A stretch of 52,508 nucleotides of DNA from Scatosoma sp045644545 (GTDB lineage: Bacteria; Bacillota; Clostridia; Christensenellales; Borkfalkiaceae): positions 1 through 52,508 of the forward strand of contig JAZRHC010000013.1 in assembly GCA_045644545.1 (NCBI GenBank), in the 5' to 3' direction. A program made the position numbers and the translations under genes. The stretch's first letter is position 1, and every line of letters begins with the position of its first letter. The notes below the pieces were generated by a model that was not told the DNA's origin, made no database searches, and saw only the letters and a list, made by a program, of their open reading frames with translations. Positions 16,957 to 24,690 of the stretch are shown one piece after another.

Positions 16957-18061
16957 GGTATTCGGAGATCTTTCCATTCCCATTCTCACCGCCTTTCTTG
17001 CGGGCTTTGGGGTGCTTTCCGTTTATTCCGCAAGCTCGTACGCGGCGAAGGTGCAATACGGCGATTCCTTCTATTTTATGAAAAAGCAACTGATCGGCTT
17101 TTTGATAGGGCTTGCGGGTATGATCGCGCTCGCCTTTTTCGACCACCGTAAGCTGAAAGGCAAAAAAGCGCGATGGTTCGCGCTCGTCGTTCCCATCGTG
17201 CTCCTGCTGCTCGTATTCGTGCCGGGGGTTGGCAAAAGCAACTACGGCGCGACTCGTTGGATCGGAGTGGGCGGGGTCACCGTCCAGCCTTCCGAGCTCG
17301 CAAAATACGGCTTTATCGTCTTTGCTTCCGCGTATATGTCCGAGCGGATGGGCGAGCTTCGCACCTTCAAGGGCGTGTTGCCCGTCCTTTTTTCGGGCGG
17401 GGTGATTTGCGTTCTCATTATCTTAGAGCCGAATATGTCGGTTACGATGTGCGTAGGCGCGCTGATGCTCGTGATGCTTTTTCTGGGCGGTATGAAAATG
17501 AAGCATTTCTTTTTTATCGCTCTGCCCGTTCTTATCGCCGTGCCCGTACTGATTATTGCAGAGCCCTACCGCTTACTTCGCCTCAGCGCCTTTCTCGATC
17601 CTTGGGCTTCTCCGAAAGAAGAGGGGTATCAGCTCATTCAATCGCTCTACGCGCTGGGAAACGGCGGCTGGTTCGGCACGGGTCTGTTCCGTTCGCGGCA
17701 AAAATACCGTTTTCTTCCGTTTGCGGAAAGCGATTTTATCCTCGCCATTATCGGCGAGGAATGGGGGTTTATCGGCATTTTCGCGCTGTTTTGCATTAGC
17801 GCGCTTTTGGTTTATCGCGGAATCAAAACGGCGGCGCGGGCAAACGACTTTTTCTCCTTTTTGCTCGCGGCGGGGATCACGGCGGTATACGCGATTCAAA
17901 CGGTGATCAACGCGCTCGTCGTAAGCGGAACGATCCCGCCGACGGGCATACCGTTGCCGCTGATCAGCTCGGGAAACACCTCGCTCATTATCACGATGTG
18001 CTCGATGGGCGTGCTCTATTCGATCTCGCGAAAGAACGAAAAGGAGCGGCGCGCTCTTTAA
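16898..18061 (+). CDS. ftsW: SEDS-family septal peptidoglycan polymerase FtsW
   Basis: A membrane glycosyltransferase of about ten helices that polymerises lipid II together with the class B PBP. The family blocks are STRW-like GATRWIGVGGVTVQPSELAKY, PNMSVTMC, the ExxxRxxAFLDPW-like RLLRLSAFLDPW, and the C-terminal GTIPPTGIPLPLISSGNTSLI. I start it at ATG 16898 (387 residues), which gives MKNTGSPLTKTKTKTRTKNR and then the first helix. The frame is open farther upstream inside murD, but the added residues do not look like a leader. The gene overlaps murD by 59 bases. No convincing SD precedes it, so coupling to murD is likely. Confidence 0.95.
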   Translation: MKNTGSPLTKTKTKTRTKNRVFGDLSIPILTAFLAGFGVLSVYSASSYAAKVQYGDSFYFMKKQLIGFLIGLAGMIALAFFDHRKLKGKKARWFALVVPIVLLLLVFVPGVGKSNYGATRWIGVGGVTVQPSELAKYGFIVFASAYMSERMGELRTFKGVLPVLFSGGVICVLIILEPNMSVTMCVGALMLVMLFLGGMKMKHFFFIALPVLIAVPVLIIAEPYRLLRLSAFLDPWASPKEEGYQLIQSLYALGNGGWFGTGLFRSRQKYRFLPFAESDFILAIIGEEWGFIGIFALFCISALLVYRGIKTAARANDFFSFLLAAGITAVYAIQTVINALVVSGTIPPTGIPLPLISSGNTSLIITMCSMGVLYSISRKNEKERRAL

Positions 18062-18112
18062 TCACAAAAGGAAAACCCAAGGCATACAATGAAACATAAG
18101 GAGCTTTATTGT

Positions 18113-19369
18113 ATGGATAAATTTATGATAGAGGGCGGTCGGAAATTATTCGGCAAAGTCGAAGTACAAAGTGCGAAAAACGCCGTTTTGCCTCTCCTTG
18201 CCGCTTCTGTTTTAACCGATGAACAAGTGAAGATACGAGGCGTTCCCGCGATCAGCGACGTGGAAAATATGCTGAAAATTTTAAGCGAACTCGGCTGTAA
18301 GATCAAAAGGACGAAAGATTGCGCGATCATCGACGGCAAAAACGCAGTTTCTCACGAAATCCCCGCAAGGCTGACGAAGGAACTGCGTTCTTCCGTTTTT
18401 ATGCTCGGTTCGGTGCTATCGCGCTTTCAAAAGGCGAAAATATCCTATCCCGGCGGTTGCGATATCGGGCTTCGACCCATTGATCTGCACCTTTCGGGCT
18501 TAAAGAGATTAGGCGTTCGAATCGTCGAAGAAAACGGCTACATAACCTGCGTTGCGGAGAACCTTACGAGCGCGGATATCCTTCTTGATTTTCCGAGCGT
18601 GGGCGCGACGGAAAATATTATCCTCGCCGCCGTGAAAGCAAAGGGCGTCACCGTGATTAGAAACGCCGCCAAAGAACCCGAGATCGTCGATCTGCAAAAT
18701 TTCTTAAATAAGATGGGCGCAAAGGTTGCGGGGGCGGGAAGTCCCACTATCGTGATCGAAGGCGTAAAAAAACTCCACGGCGTGGAATATACGCCGATTA
18801 AGGATAGAATCGAGGCGGGAACTTTCCTGATCGCGGCGGCAGTTTGCGGCGGAGAAATCGAGGTGGAAGGAATTTCTTCGGAAAATATTGCGGCACTTTT
18901 GCATAAATTGCGTGAAAACGGTTGCAAAATACATATAAAAAATGATAAAATATATTTAAGAAGCGACGGCAACCTCAAATCCGTAGACCTCGTTGAAACG
19001 ACTCCGTTCCCAGGCTTTCCCACCGATCTGCAAGCTCAATATTCCACGCTTTGCTGCACGGCGAAGGGCACGACGATCGTCGTGGAAAACTTATTCGAAA
19101 CCCGTTTTAAGTTTGCCGCGGAGCTCAAAAGAATGGGCGCGGATATCTCCGTGCGCGACCGCACGGCGGTCGTTCGCGGCGTGAAAAAGCTGCACGGCGC
19201 GTGCGTGACGGCGGGGGATCTTCGGGGCGGCGCGGCGCTCGTGATTGCGGCGCTCGGCGCGGAAGGCGAATCGTCGGTATACGATCTTTCCTACGTGGAT
19301 AGAGGCTACGCCGATTTCGAATATAAATTGCGCAAAATAGGCGCGAATATCAAAAGAATTCATATATAA
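18113..19369 (+). CDS. murA: UDP-N-acetylglucosamine 1-carboxyvinyltransferase MurA
   Basis: A 418-residue cytoplasmic enzyme for the first committed step of peptidoglycan synthesis, transferring enolpyruvate from PEP to UDP-GlcNAc. The Lys-Asn pair is in VQSAKNAVLPLLAAS. The flexible-loop catalytic Cys is in GGCDIG at about residue 116, so the usual fosfomycin-sensitive Cys form is expected. RPIDLHLSGLKRLG follows. ATG 18113 is chosen because AAGGAG (18098-18103) is 9 bases before it; an upstream ATG at 18089 would add eight residues with a weaker SD. It lies between ftsW and ftsQ. Confidence 0.96.
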   Translation: MDKFMIEGGRKLFGKVEVQSAKNAVLPLLAASVLTDEQVKIRGVPAISDVENMLKILSELGCKIKRTKDCAIIDGKNAVSHEIPARLTKELRSSVFMLGSVLSRFQKAKISYPGGCDIGLRPIDLHLSGLKRLGVRIVEENGYITCVAENLTSADILLDFPSVGATENIILAAVKAKGVTVIRNAAKEPEIVDLQNFLNKMGAKVAGAGSPTIVIEGVKKLHGVEYTPIKDRIEAGTFLIAAAVCGGEIEVEGISSENIAALLHKLRENGCKIHIKNDKIYLRSDGNLKSVDLVETTPFPGFPTDLQAQYSTLCCTAKGTTIVVENLFETRFKFAAELKRMGADISVRDRTAVVRGVKKLHGACVTAGDLRGGAALVIAALGAEGESSVYDLSYVDRGYADFEYKLRKIGANIKRIHI

Positions 19370-19379
19370 GGAAAAAACT

Positions 19380-20162
19380 ATGCAAAAGAAAAAATTTTGG
19401 GTAATTTTGCTCACGGTCGTCGTGTTTTTGGCGGGGGCGGTGCTCGGCGTTACGAACGTCTACCGCGTGGACGACGTAGTTGTGAAGATCGACTACGTTT
19501 CCGAGGCTTCCGCGCCCGAATCGGAAGCGCTTTTAAAGCGCCTTTCCAAAGCGTATAAAGGGCAATCCACGCTGTTCGTGGAAAAGGACGAGGCGAAGAA
19601 GATATTCGAAGACTTTCCCTATTTTCGAATGACTTCTTTTTCGACGAAGCACCCGAATAAAGTCGTGATCAAAGCGACGGAGGACGAGGAGATCTACGCC
19701 GCCCAAAAAGAGGACGGGAGTTATTATATTCTCGGGCTTAACGGCGTGGTGTTAGGCGAACGCGCCACGAGCGCAAACCGCTCCGACGGCGGGGAAAACG
19801 TGTTGTTATCGGGTTTTGCGGCGACGGGTGAAAAAGGCAAAAAGCTCGTCGGCGACGGGGTGGATACGGCGATTGAATTTTTGAGCGTGCTCTCCGAAAA
19901 GCTCGGCGGGATTCGCAATAATATCACGAAAGCCGAACGGCAAACGCCCGCTTCTACCGCCGTCTATTTAAGCCTCGAAACGGTAGAGGGAGTTCGCCTC
20001 GTGATCGAGAATCCCCAAACGCTTACGAAAGAAAAAGCCGAACGGCTCGCCGCATACTATATCGCGCTCGACGACGGGGCAAGGCTCGCGGGCGAAGTGT
20101 GGGTGACGAGCACCGAAGAGGGCGAAATCCGTATCGCGTATATGCAAAACGGGCAAAATTAA
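19380..20162 (+). CDS. ftsQ: Cell division protein FtsQ/DivIB
   Basis: A 260-residue bitopic protein with a basic N-terminus, one transmembrane helix (VILLTVVVFLAGAVLGV), and an extracytoplasmic part. The POTRA-like region runs from about residue 30 (YRVDDVVVKIDYVSEAS), with FEDFPYFRMTSFSTKHPNKVVIKATED as the conserved centre. The beta domain continues to the C-terminus. Sequence similarity in this family is low, so the call rests on architecture, those motifs and its position between murA and ftsA. It ends the first dcw transcription unit, just before a strong terminator. Confidence 0.88.
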   Translation: MQKKKFWVILLTVVVFLAGAVLGVTNVYRVDDVVVKIDYVSEASAPESEALLKRLSKAYKGQSTLFVEKDEAKKIFEDFPYFRMTSFSTKHPNKVVIKATEDEEIYAAQKEDGSYYILGLNGVVLGERATSANRSDGGENVLLSGFAATGEKGKKLVGDGVDTAIEFLSVLSEKLGGIRNNITKAERQTPASTAVYLSLETVEGVRLVIENPQTLTKEKAERLAAYYIALDDGARLAGEVWVTSTEEGEIRIAYMQNGQN

Positions 20163-20175
20163 AAGAAATTCTTTG

Positions 20176-20202
20176 AAAACGCGCAGGAATGCGCGTTTTT
20201 TT
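20176..20202 (+). terminator. Strong intrinsic terminator after ftsQ
   Basis: Perfect 10-bp stem AAAACGCGCA (20176-20185) with TGCGCGTTTT (20190-20199), GGAA loop, then a U-run. It separates the mraZ-ftsQ unit from ftsA-ftsZ. Confidence 0.92.
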
Positions 20203-20213
20203 TACTCAATCCA

Positions 20214-20242
20214 TTGACAAATTATGCAAAATGTTATATAAT
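20214..20242 (+). promoter_or_regulatory. Perfect consensus promoter of ftsA-ftsZ
   Basis: TTGACA at 20214-20219 and TATAAT at 20237-20242, 17-base spacer. Together with the terminator just upstream, it makes ftsAZ an independent, strongly expressed unit. Confidence 0.9.
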
Positions 20243-20289
20243 AACGATAAGATTTTAACGGAAGCAGTTTTTACGGAGCGGAAGAAATT

Positions 20290-21474
20290 ATGGCAAACGA
20301 AAGCGTAGCCGTACTCGATATACGGTCTTATGAAGTCACCTTTCTGATCGGTTCGAAAGGGGTAAACGACACCTTCGTGTTTTACGGGTCGAGGAGCGAG
20401 CCCTACGAAGGGTATTCCTCGAACGGCTTTTTCGACGAGCAGTCCTTCCGCCGTGCGGTGATCGCCGCGGTAACTTCCGTTCGGCAGAACTACGAAGGGG
20501 AGATCGGCGAAGTGTTCGTCGGCATTCCCGCCGCGTTCGTTTCCGTAAAGAGCAAGGGGCATACGATTTCCTTTCCCTCTAAGCGAAAAATTTCCTCGCA
20601 GGAAGTGGACGCGCTCTACGAAAGCGGCTTCAACGAGCTTTTAAAAGAAGGGAAATGTATTCGCCGTTCGGATATGTATTTTTCCCTCGGCGACAATCGA
20701 AAATATTTCGGAGAAAAGGAGCTCCGCGGCTCGGCGTCGGCTTCCTTGCAGGGCGCGCTTTGCTATTATTTTGCGGACGAGCAGTTCGTAAACCGCACGA
20801 CGGCGATTTTAAAAGAGCTTTCTTTGGAAACGGTCGATTTTATTCCGTCCTCGCTCGCGCAAGCGATGTATCTTCTGCCGCAAAAGGTGCGGGAGGGGTA
20901 CGCGTTCCTTCTCGATATCGGATTTTTGTCCTCGACCTTTTCCGTCGTCTACGGCAACGGAATCGTGAGAGAAGAATCCTTTGATTTGGGGCTTGGGTAT
21001 ATCCTCGCTTCCTTGATGCAGGGACTAAATATCGACTACGAAAAAGCCGAAGAGATTCTTTATTCTGCAAACGTTTCGGGCGGCGCGGTCGCCAAAGACC
21101 TTGAATGGACGGACGGCGCGACGGGCGCGACGTATTCGGTGCGGCAGATCAACGAGATCGTAAAATGCGGCTTCGACGATCTTTGCGAGGCGATCGAGGA
21201 GTTTTTTGCGAAATACTATCGCGGAAAAAACGCGGCGATCTTCCAGTCTAAACCCATTTGTATCACGGGCGAGGGCTTGAAGGTGTCGGGCGGCGCGGAG
21301 CATATCGCGGGTCGGCTCAACAGAATGACGCAGACGGTCTATCCCGATCTTCCTTATTATGATAAACCCGTGTTTTCTTCGAGAATGGCGCTTTTAAACG
21401 CCGCGCTTGGGGAGAATAAAAAACGCGGATTTCTTTATAAAATTTTCAACGCATTCGGAGGAAAAAAGAAATGA
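20290..21474 (+). CDS. ftsA: Divergent FtsA-like actin-fold membrane tether
   Basis: A 394-residue actin-like protein. It opens with a beta-hairpin phosphate motif (VAVLDIRSYEVTFLIGS), has FVGIPAAFV in the SHS2-like region, a second phosphate loop (AFLLDIGFLSSTFSVVYG) and the adenosine motif ICITGEGLKVSGG. The C-terminus is an amphipathic basic helix (KKRGFLYKIFNAFGGKKK), the usual FtsA membrane-targeting element. Similarity to textbook FtsA looks modest; for example, the first nucleotide motif has DIRSYE rather than DIGTSK. Position before ftsZ with an ATGA overlap makes FtsA the best call. It would anchor FtsZ filaments to the membrane. Confidence 0.86.
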   Translation: MANESVAVLDIRSYEVTFLIGSKGVNDTFVFYGSRSEPYEGYSSNGFFDEQSFRRAVIAAVTSVRQNYEGEIGEVFVGIPAAFVSVKSKGHTISFPSKRKISSQEVDALYESGFNELLKEGKCIRRSDMYFSLGDNRKYFGEKELRGSASASLQGALCYYFADEQFVNRTTAILKELSLETVDFIPSSLAQAMYLLPQKVREGYAFLLDIGFLSSTFSVVYGNGIVREESFDLGLGYILASLMQGLNIDYEKAEEILYSANVSGGAVAKDLEWTDGATGATYSVRQINEIVKCGFDDLCEAIEEFFAKYYRGKNAAIFQSKPICITGEGLKVSGGAEHIAGRLNRMTQTVYPDLPYYDKPVFSSRMALLNAALGENKKRGFLYKIFNAFGGKKK

Positions 21475-22883
21475 TGAACAACTATGGCGAAAACGAAAAC
21501 TTCGGCGATTATTCGTATAACCCTGCCCCTCAGGAAGAGCTTCCCGCGGTGGAAGCGCAATCGAATAACCTTTCGGGCGTGGCGAAGATCAAAGTGATCG
21601 GGGTCGGCGGCGCGGGGAACAACGCAGTCAACCGTTTGATCGAATCAGGGCTTCAAGGCGCGGAATATATCGTGGTCAACACCGATAACCAAGCGTTGCT
21701 TCGCTCGCAGGCAAACCGCCGTATTCAAATCGGCGTAAAGCTGACGAAAGGGCTCGGCGCGGGCGCTGATCCTTCGGTGGGCAGAGCGGCGGCGGAAGAA
21801 AATAAAGAGGAGATTCAAAACGCCCTCAAAGATACCGACCTTCTGTTCATTACCGCGGGTATGGGCGGCGGTACGGGCACGGGCGCGGCTCCCGTGATCG
21901 CAAAGATCGCAAAGGATATGAAGATTTTGACGGTGGCGGTCGTCACCCTGCCGTTCACCTTTGAAGCCAAGCGCAGAATGGACAACGCGACGGCGGGCGT
22001 GGAAGAGCTGTCGAAATACGTAGACTCTATTATCACCATTCCCAACGACAAGATTCGTCAGGTCGTGCCGAAGGGCACTTCCTTCCCCGAAGCGCTCAAA
22101 GTGGCGGACGGGGTACTCCGCCAAGGAATCCGCGGAATCGCGGAGCTTATCGTTAAGCCTTCTTTGATCAACCTCGACTTCGCGGACGTGAAAACCACCC
22201 TCAAAGGTCGCGGGATCGCGCATATGGGTATCGGCGTTGCGAAAGGGGAAAAGAGGATTTCCGACGCGGTGCGTTGCGCCGTTTGCAGTCCTTTGCTCAA
22301 CACCACGATCGAGGGCGCGAGCTCGGTGATTTTAAACGTCGTGGGCGGGAAAGATTTATCGCTCGACGAAGTGTGGATGGCGGCGGACCTCGTGAAAGGG
22401 GTGATCGACTATTCCGCAAATGTTATTTTTGGCGCTTGTATCGACGAGAGTATGTCCGACGAGGTGGAAGTCGTGATTATCGCGACGGGCTTTTCGGGCA
22501 ACGAACAGGTAGGCGATCCGCGCGTGTCCTCCGTTCAAAGAGCATCCGCGCTTTCCGAAAAGATTGATCGTAGCTTCAACGCGGTTACGCCCCAAGCGCA
22601 ACCCGAACAGCCGATCCCGCCGTATAATTATCAGCCGAACGCATACCAAAGCGGCTATGCGCCCGCTCCCGCGCAAGGTTTCGCGCCGAACGCGCAACCA
22701 AACGGCTATTATCCTCCCGCGCAGCCTGCGGCGGCTCCCGCTCCTGCGCCCGCGAACGAGCAAAACGGCACTTTTGAACCCGACGATCCGATCCCTACCG
22801 CGGAAAAAAAGGAAGAACCCGTGGATAGAAAACACCGTCCCAGATTCGTCGATTTCTTTATCAAGAAAAACAAAGATCAATAA
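21471..22883 (+). CDS. ftsZ: Cell division GTPase FtsZ
   Basis: A 470-residue tubulin homologue that polymerises at mid-cell. GVGGAGNNAVNRLI opens the GTPase domain, the tubulin signature is GGGTGTGAAP, and the catalytic T7 loop is NLDFADVKTTL. After the globular domain (about residue 320) comes a roughly 120-residue Pro/Ala/Gln/Asn-rich linker, longer than in model Bacillota. It ends in a short conserved-looking tail, RPRFVDFFIKK, in place of the usual DIPTFLR-type peptide that binds FtsA. Its start overlaps the ftsA stop. A strong terminator follows. Confidence 0.98.
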   Translation: MMNNYGENENFGDYSYNPAPQEELPAVEAQSNNLSGVAKIKVIGVGGAGNNAVNRLIESGLQGAEYIVVNTDNQALLRSQANRRIQIGVKLTKGLGAGADPSVGRAAAEENKEEIQNALKDTDLLFITAGMGGGTGTGAAPVIAKIAKDMKILTVAVVTLPFTFEAKRRMDNATAGVEELSKYVDSIITIPNDKIRQVVPKGTSFPEALKVADGVLRQGIRGIAELIVKPSLINLDFADVKTTLKGRGIAHMGIGVAKGEKRISDAVRCAVCSPLLNTTIEGASSVILNVVGGKDLSLDEVWMAADLVKGVIDYSANVIFGACIDESMSDEVEVVIIATGFSGNEQVGDPRVSSVQRASALSEKIDRSFNAVTPQAQPEQPIPPYNYQPNAYQSGYAPAPAQGFAPNAQPNGYYPPAQPAAAPAPAPANEQNGTFEPDDPIPTAEKKEEPVDRKHRPRFVDFFIKKNKDQ

Positions 22884-22892
22884 ATAACGACA

Positions 22893-22930
22893 AAATCAAC
22901 CCGATCGGCTAAGCCCGTTCGGGTTGATTT
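22893..22930. terminator. Intrinsic terminator after ftsZ, probably bidirectional
   Basis: AAATCAACCCGA (22893-22904) pairs with TCGGGTTGATTT (22919-22930). U-rich runs flank both sides, so it can end ftsZ and also any leftward transcript from 23059. Confidence 0.85.
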
Positions 22931-23059
22931 TTCAAGAAAACAAAGGAAAAGACGCCCGATTTTCGCGGACGCCCTTTCGAGGAAGAATAAATCAGATAGT
23001 GTAAGCAAAGGTAAGTAGTCCAAACGGACGATAGCTAAAACTCTGTCAGTCTAACGATT
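22893..23059 (-). ncRNA. Candidate leftward small RNA between ftsZ and murC
   Basis: The 287-base gap holds no plausible protein frame. A minus-strand promoter, TTGCCT (23094..23089) and TATAAT (23071..23066) with 17-base spacing, would start a transcript near 23059. That transcript would end at the ftsZ terminator, giving about 165 bases. A small hairpin GTCC-GTTT-GGAC lies in its first third. I do not recognise an RNA family. The call depends on the promoter and terminator only. Confidence 0.35.
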
Positions 23060-23159
23060 TTCATAATTATACCACAAAACGACAGAATAGGCAAGTAAAT
23101 GGAAATATTTTGTTTGTTAAAAAATTATGATAGCGGTCATAAATTTTGCTTATAGCAAA

Positions 23160-23165
23160 TATAAT
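23160..23165 (+). promoter_or_regulatory. -10 box placing transcription start at the murC start codon
   Basis: TATAAT at 23160-23165 is followed by only five bases before ATG 23171. The -35 region (TCATAA at 23137-23142, 17-base spacer) is poor. If this promoter is used, murC mRNA is leaderless. Confidence 0.5.
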
Positions 23166-23170
23166 ATCGT

Positions 23171-24526
23171 ATGTGGCTTGACGGTTTGGGCGAAACGCGG
23201 AGAATTTATTTTATCGGAATCGGCGGAGTGAGTATGAGCGCTTTGGCAAAACTCACGCGCTGTATCGGGTATCAGGTGTCGGGAAGCGACCTCGTTTTAG
23301 GCGAAGAGGTGGAAAAGCTACAAAAGGCGGGCGTGCGCATCAGAACGGGCGCGTTTTCGGGCGAGCCCTCGGAGGAACTCAAAAACGCCGACGCCGTAGC
23401 GTACACCGACGCCGTGCCCGAAACGGACGGAGAGCTGACGTTTGCAAAAGCGGCGGGCAAACTGATTATAAAACGCTCGGAGCTGTTAGCCCTCGTTTGC
23501 CGAAAATTTTCCTTTACGACCGCCGTTGCGGGAAGCCACGGGAAAACGACGTGCACGGCAATGTGCGCGCATATCTTAAAATCTGCCCGCGTGCCTTTCG
23601 CGGCTCATATCGGCGGGGAAGATATACGGCTTGGCAATTTCTATATAAACGGCTTCGAACACTTCGTCACCGAGGCTTGCGAGTATAAGAAGAATTTATT
23701 GACTTTGCGCCCCGACCGCGCGATTTTATTGAATATCGACCTCGATCATATGGAGTGCTACGACGGCGAAGAGGATCTTGTAAATACGTTCAAAAGCTAT
23801 TGTAAAAACGCCAAAACGGCGTTCGTGTGCGCGGACGATAAGCGAAGCGAAAGGCTGGGGGATTTTCCAAGCTTCGGCATAAAAAATCCCTTTGCGGATT
23901 ATCGCGCCGTCGATTGGAGGCACGCGGGCGAAAAATACTCCTTCACCGTCTTGGAATACGGTCGGGAGCTTTGTCGCGTAAAGCTTTCCTGCGTGGGCTG
24001 GTGCAATATCTATAACGCGTTAGCCGCGTTCGCGGCGATGCGAAGCTACGGCTTCGACGAGAAAGAGATTGTTTCGGGGCTTGAAGACTTCACGGCGGTC
24101 AAACGCCGCTACGAGGAGATCGGGAAATACCGCGGCGGGAGCTTTATTTGCGACTACGCGCATCATCCCAAAGAGATCGCTTCCACGCTCGCCACCGCCA
24201 CAAGTGCGGCGAAAAGAAATCTGTTCGTGGTGTTTCAGCCGCATACGTATTCGAGGACGAAGCTTTTGATGGAGGAGTTTGCGAAAGTTTTAACGCCCGT
24301 CAAAAACCTCGTGATCTACAAAACGTATCCCGCCCGCGAACGCTACGACGAGGAAGGGAGCGCGCACGCGCTCGCCAAACGGGTGGGGAGCTTATACGCG
24401 GAGAATATCGTCGCGCTCAAAACCTTTTTGGAAAAGTCGGTCAAAGAGGGGGACGAGGTGCTTTTTTTAGGCGCGGGCGATATCTACTACGCGGCGAAAT
24501 TTTTACTCAAAGAACTGACGGAATAA
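23171..24526 (+). CDS. murC: UDP-MurNAc:L-alanine ligase MurC
   Basis: A 451-residue Mur ligase that adds L-alanine, the first stem residue. It shows the N-terminal Rossmann motif RIYFIGIGGVSMSALA, the P-loop AGSHGKTTCTAM, NIDLDHMECY, and FICDYAHHPKEIASTL with VVFQPHTYSRTKLL near the end. No SD precedes ATG 23171, and the -10 box sits only 5 bases before it. The gene is separated from ftsZ by a terminator and is followed by one, so it is a monocistronic unit. The protein start agrees with the usual short tail before the Rossmann motif. Confidence 0.95.
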   Translation: MWLDGLGETRRIYFIGIGGVSMSALAKLTRCIGYQVSGSDLVLGEEVEKLQKAGVRIRTGAFSGEPSEELKNADAVAYTDAVPETDGELTFAKAAGKLIIKRSELLALVCRKFSFTTAVAGSHGKTTCTAMCAHILKSARVPFAAHIGGEDIRLGNFYINGFEHFVTEACEYKKNLLTLRPDRAILLNIDLDHMECYDGEEDLVNTFKSYCKNAKTAFVCADDKRSERLGDFPSFGIKNPFADYRAVDWRHAGEKYSFTVLEYGRELCRVKLSCVGWCNIYNALAAFAAMRSYGFDEKEIVSGLEDFTAVKRRYEEIGKYRGGSFICDYAHHPKEIASTLATATSAAKRNLFVVFQPHTYSRTKLLMEEFAKVLTPVKNLVIYKTYPARERYDEEGSAHALAKRVGSLYAENIVALKTFLEKSVKEGDEVLFLGAGDIYYAAKFLLKELTE

Positions 24527-24552
24527 ACGGAAAAAGCATAAAAAAAGAATAA

Positions 24553-24606
24553 AAATTCGGGCGCGCGCGAGAAAAAGAAAAAAACTTGCGTTTTCGCCCG
24601 ATTTTT
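24553..24606 (+). terminator. Intrinsic terminator after murC
   Basis: TCGGGCG at 24556-24562 pairs with CGCCCGA at 24595-24601, with an inner stem, and a run of T follows. Confidence 0.7.
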
Positions 24607-24619
24607 TGCGTTAATCCGT

Positions 24620-24648
24620 TTGATAAATTCTTAAAAAAATGTTATAAT
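24620..24648 (+). promoter_or_regulatory. Promoter of ftsK
   Basis: TTGATA at 24620-24625 and TATAAT at 24643-24648 with a 17-base spacer. Confidence 0.85.
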
Positions 24649-24690
24649 ATATAAGAATGAGTCAATGTCGTTTACTTTGGAGGTATTAAG

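Noticed and set aside
22950..22974. GACGCCC repeated twice as a possible terminator or CRISPR-like unit
   Set aside because: The copies are direct, not inverted, only two are present, and there is no regular spacer array. No cas genes are in the window.
23038..23064. Nine-codon leader peptide (MKIVRLTEF) on the minus strand
   Set aside because: Its ATG lies only 2-4 bases after the -10 box, upstream of the predicted transcript start, and has no SD.
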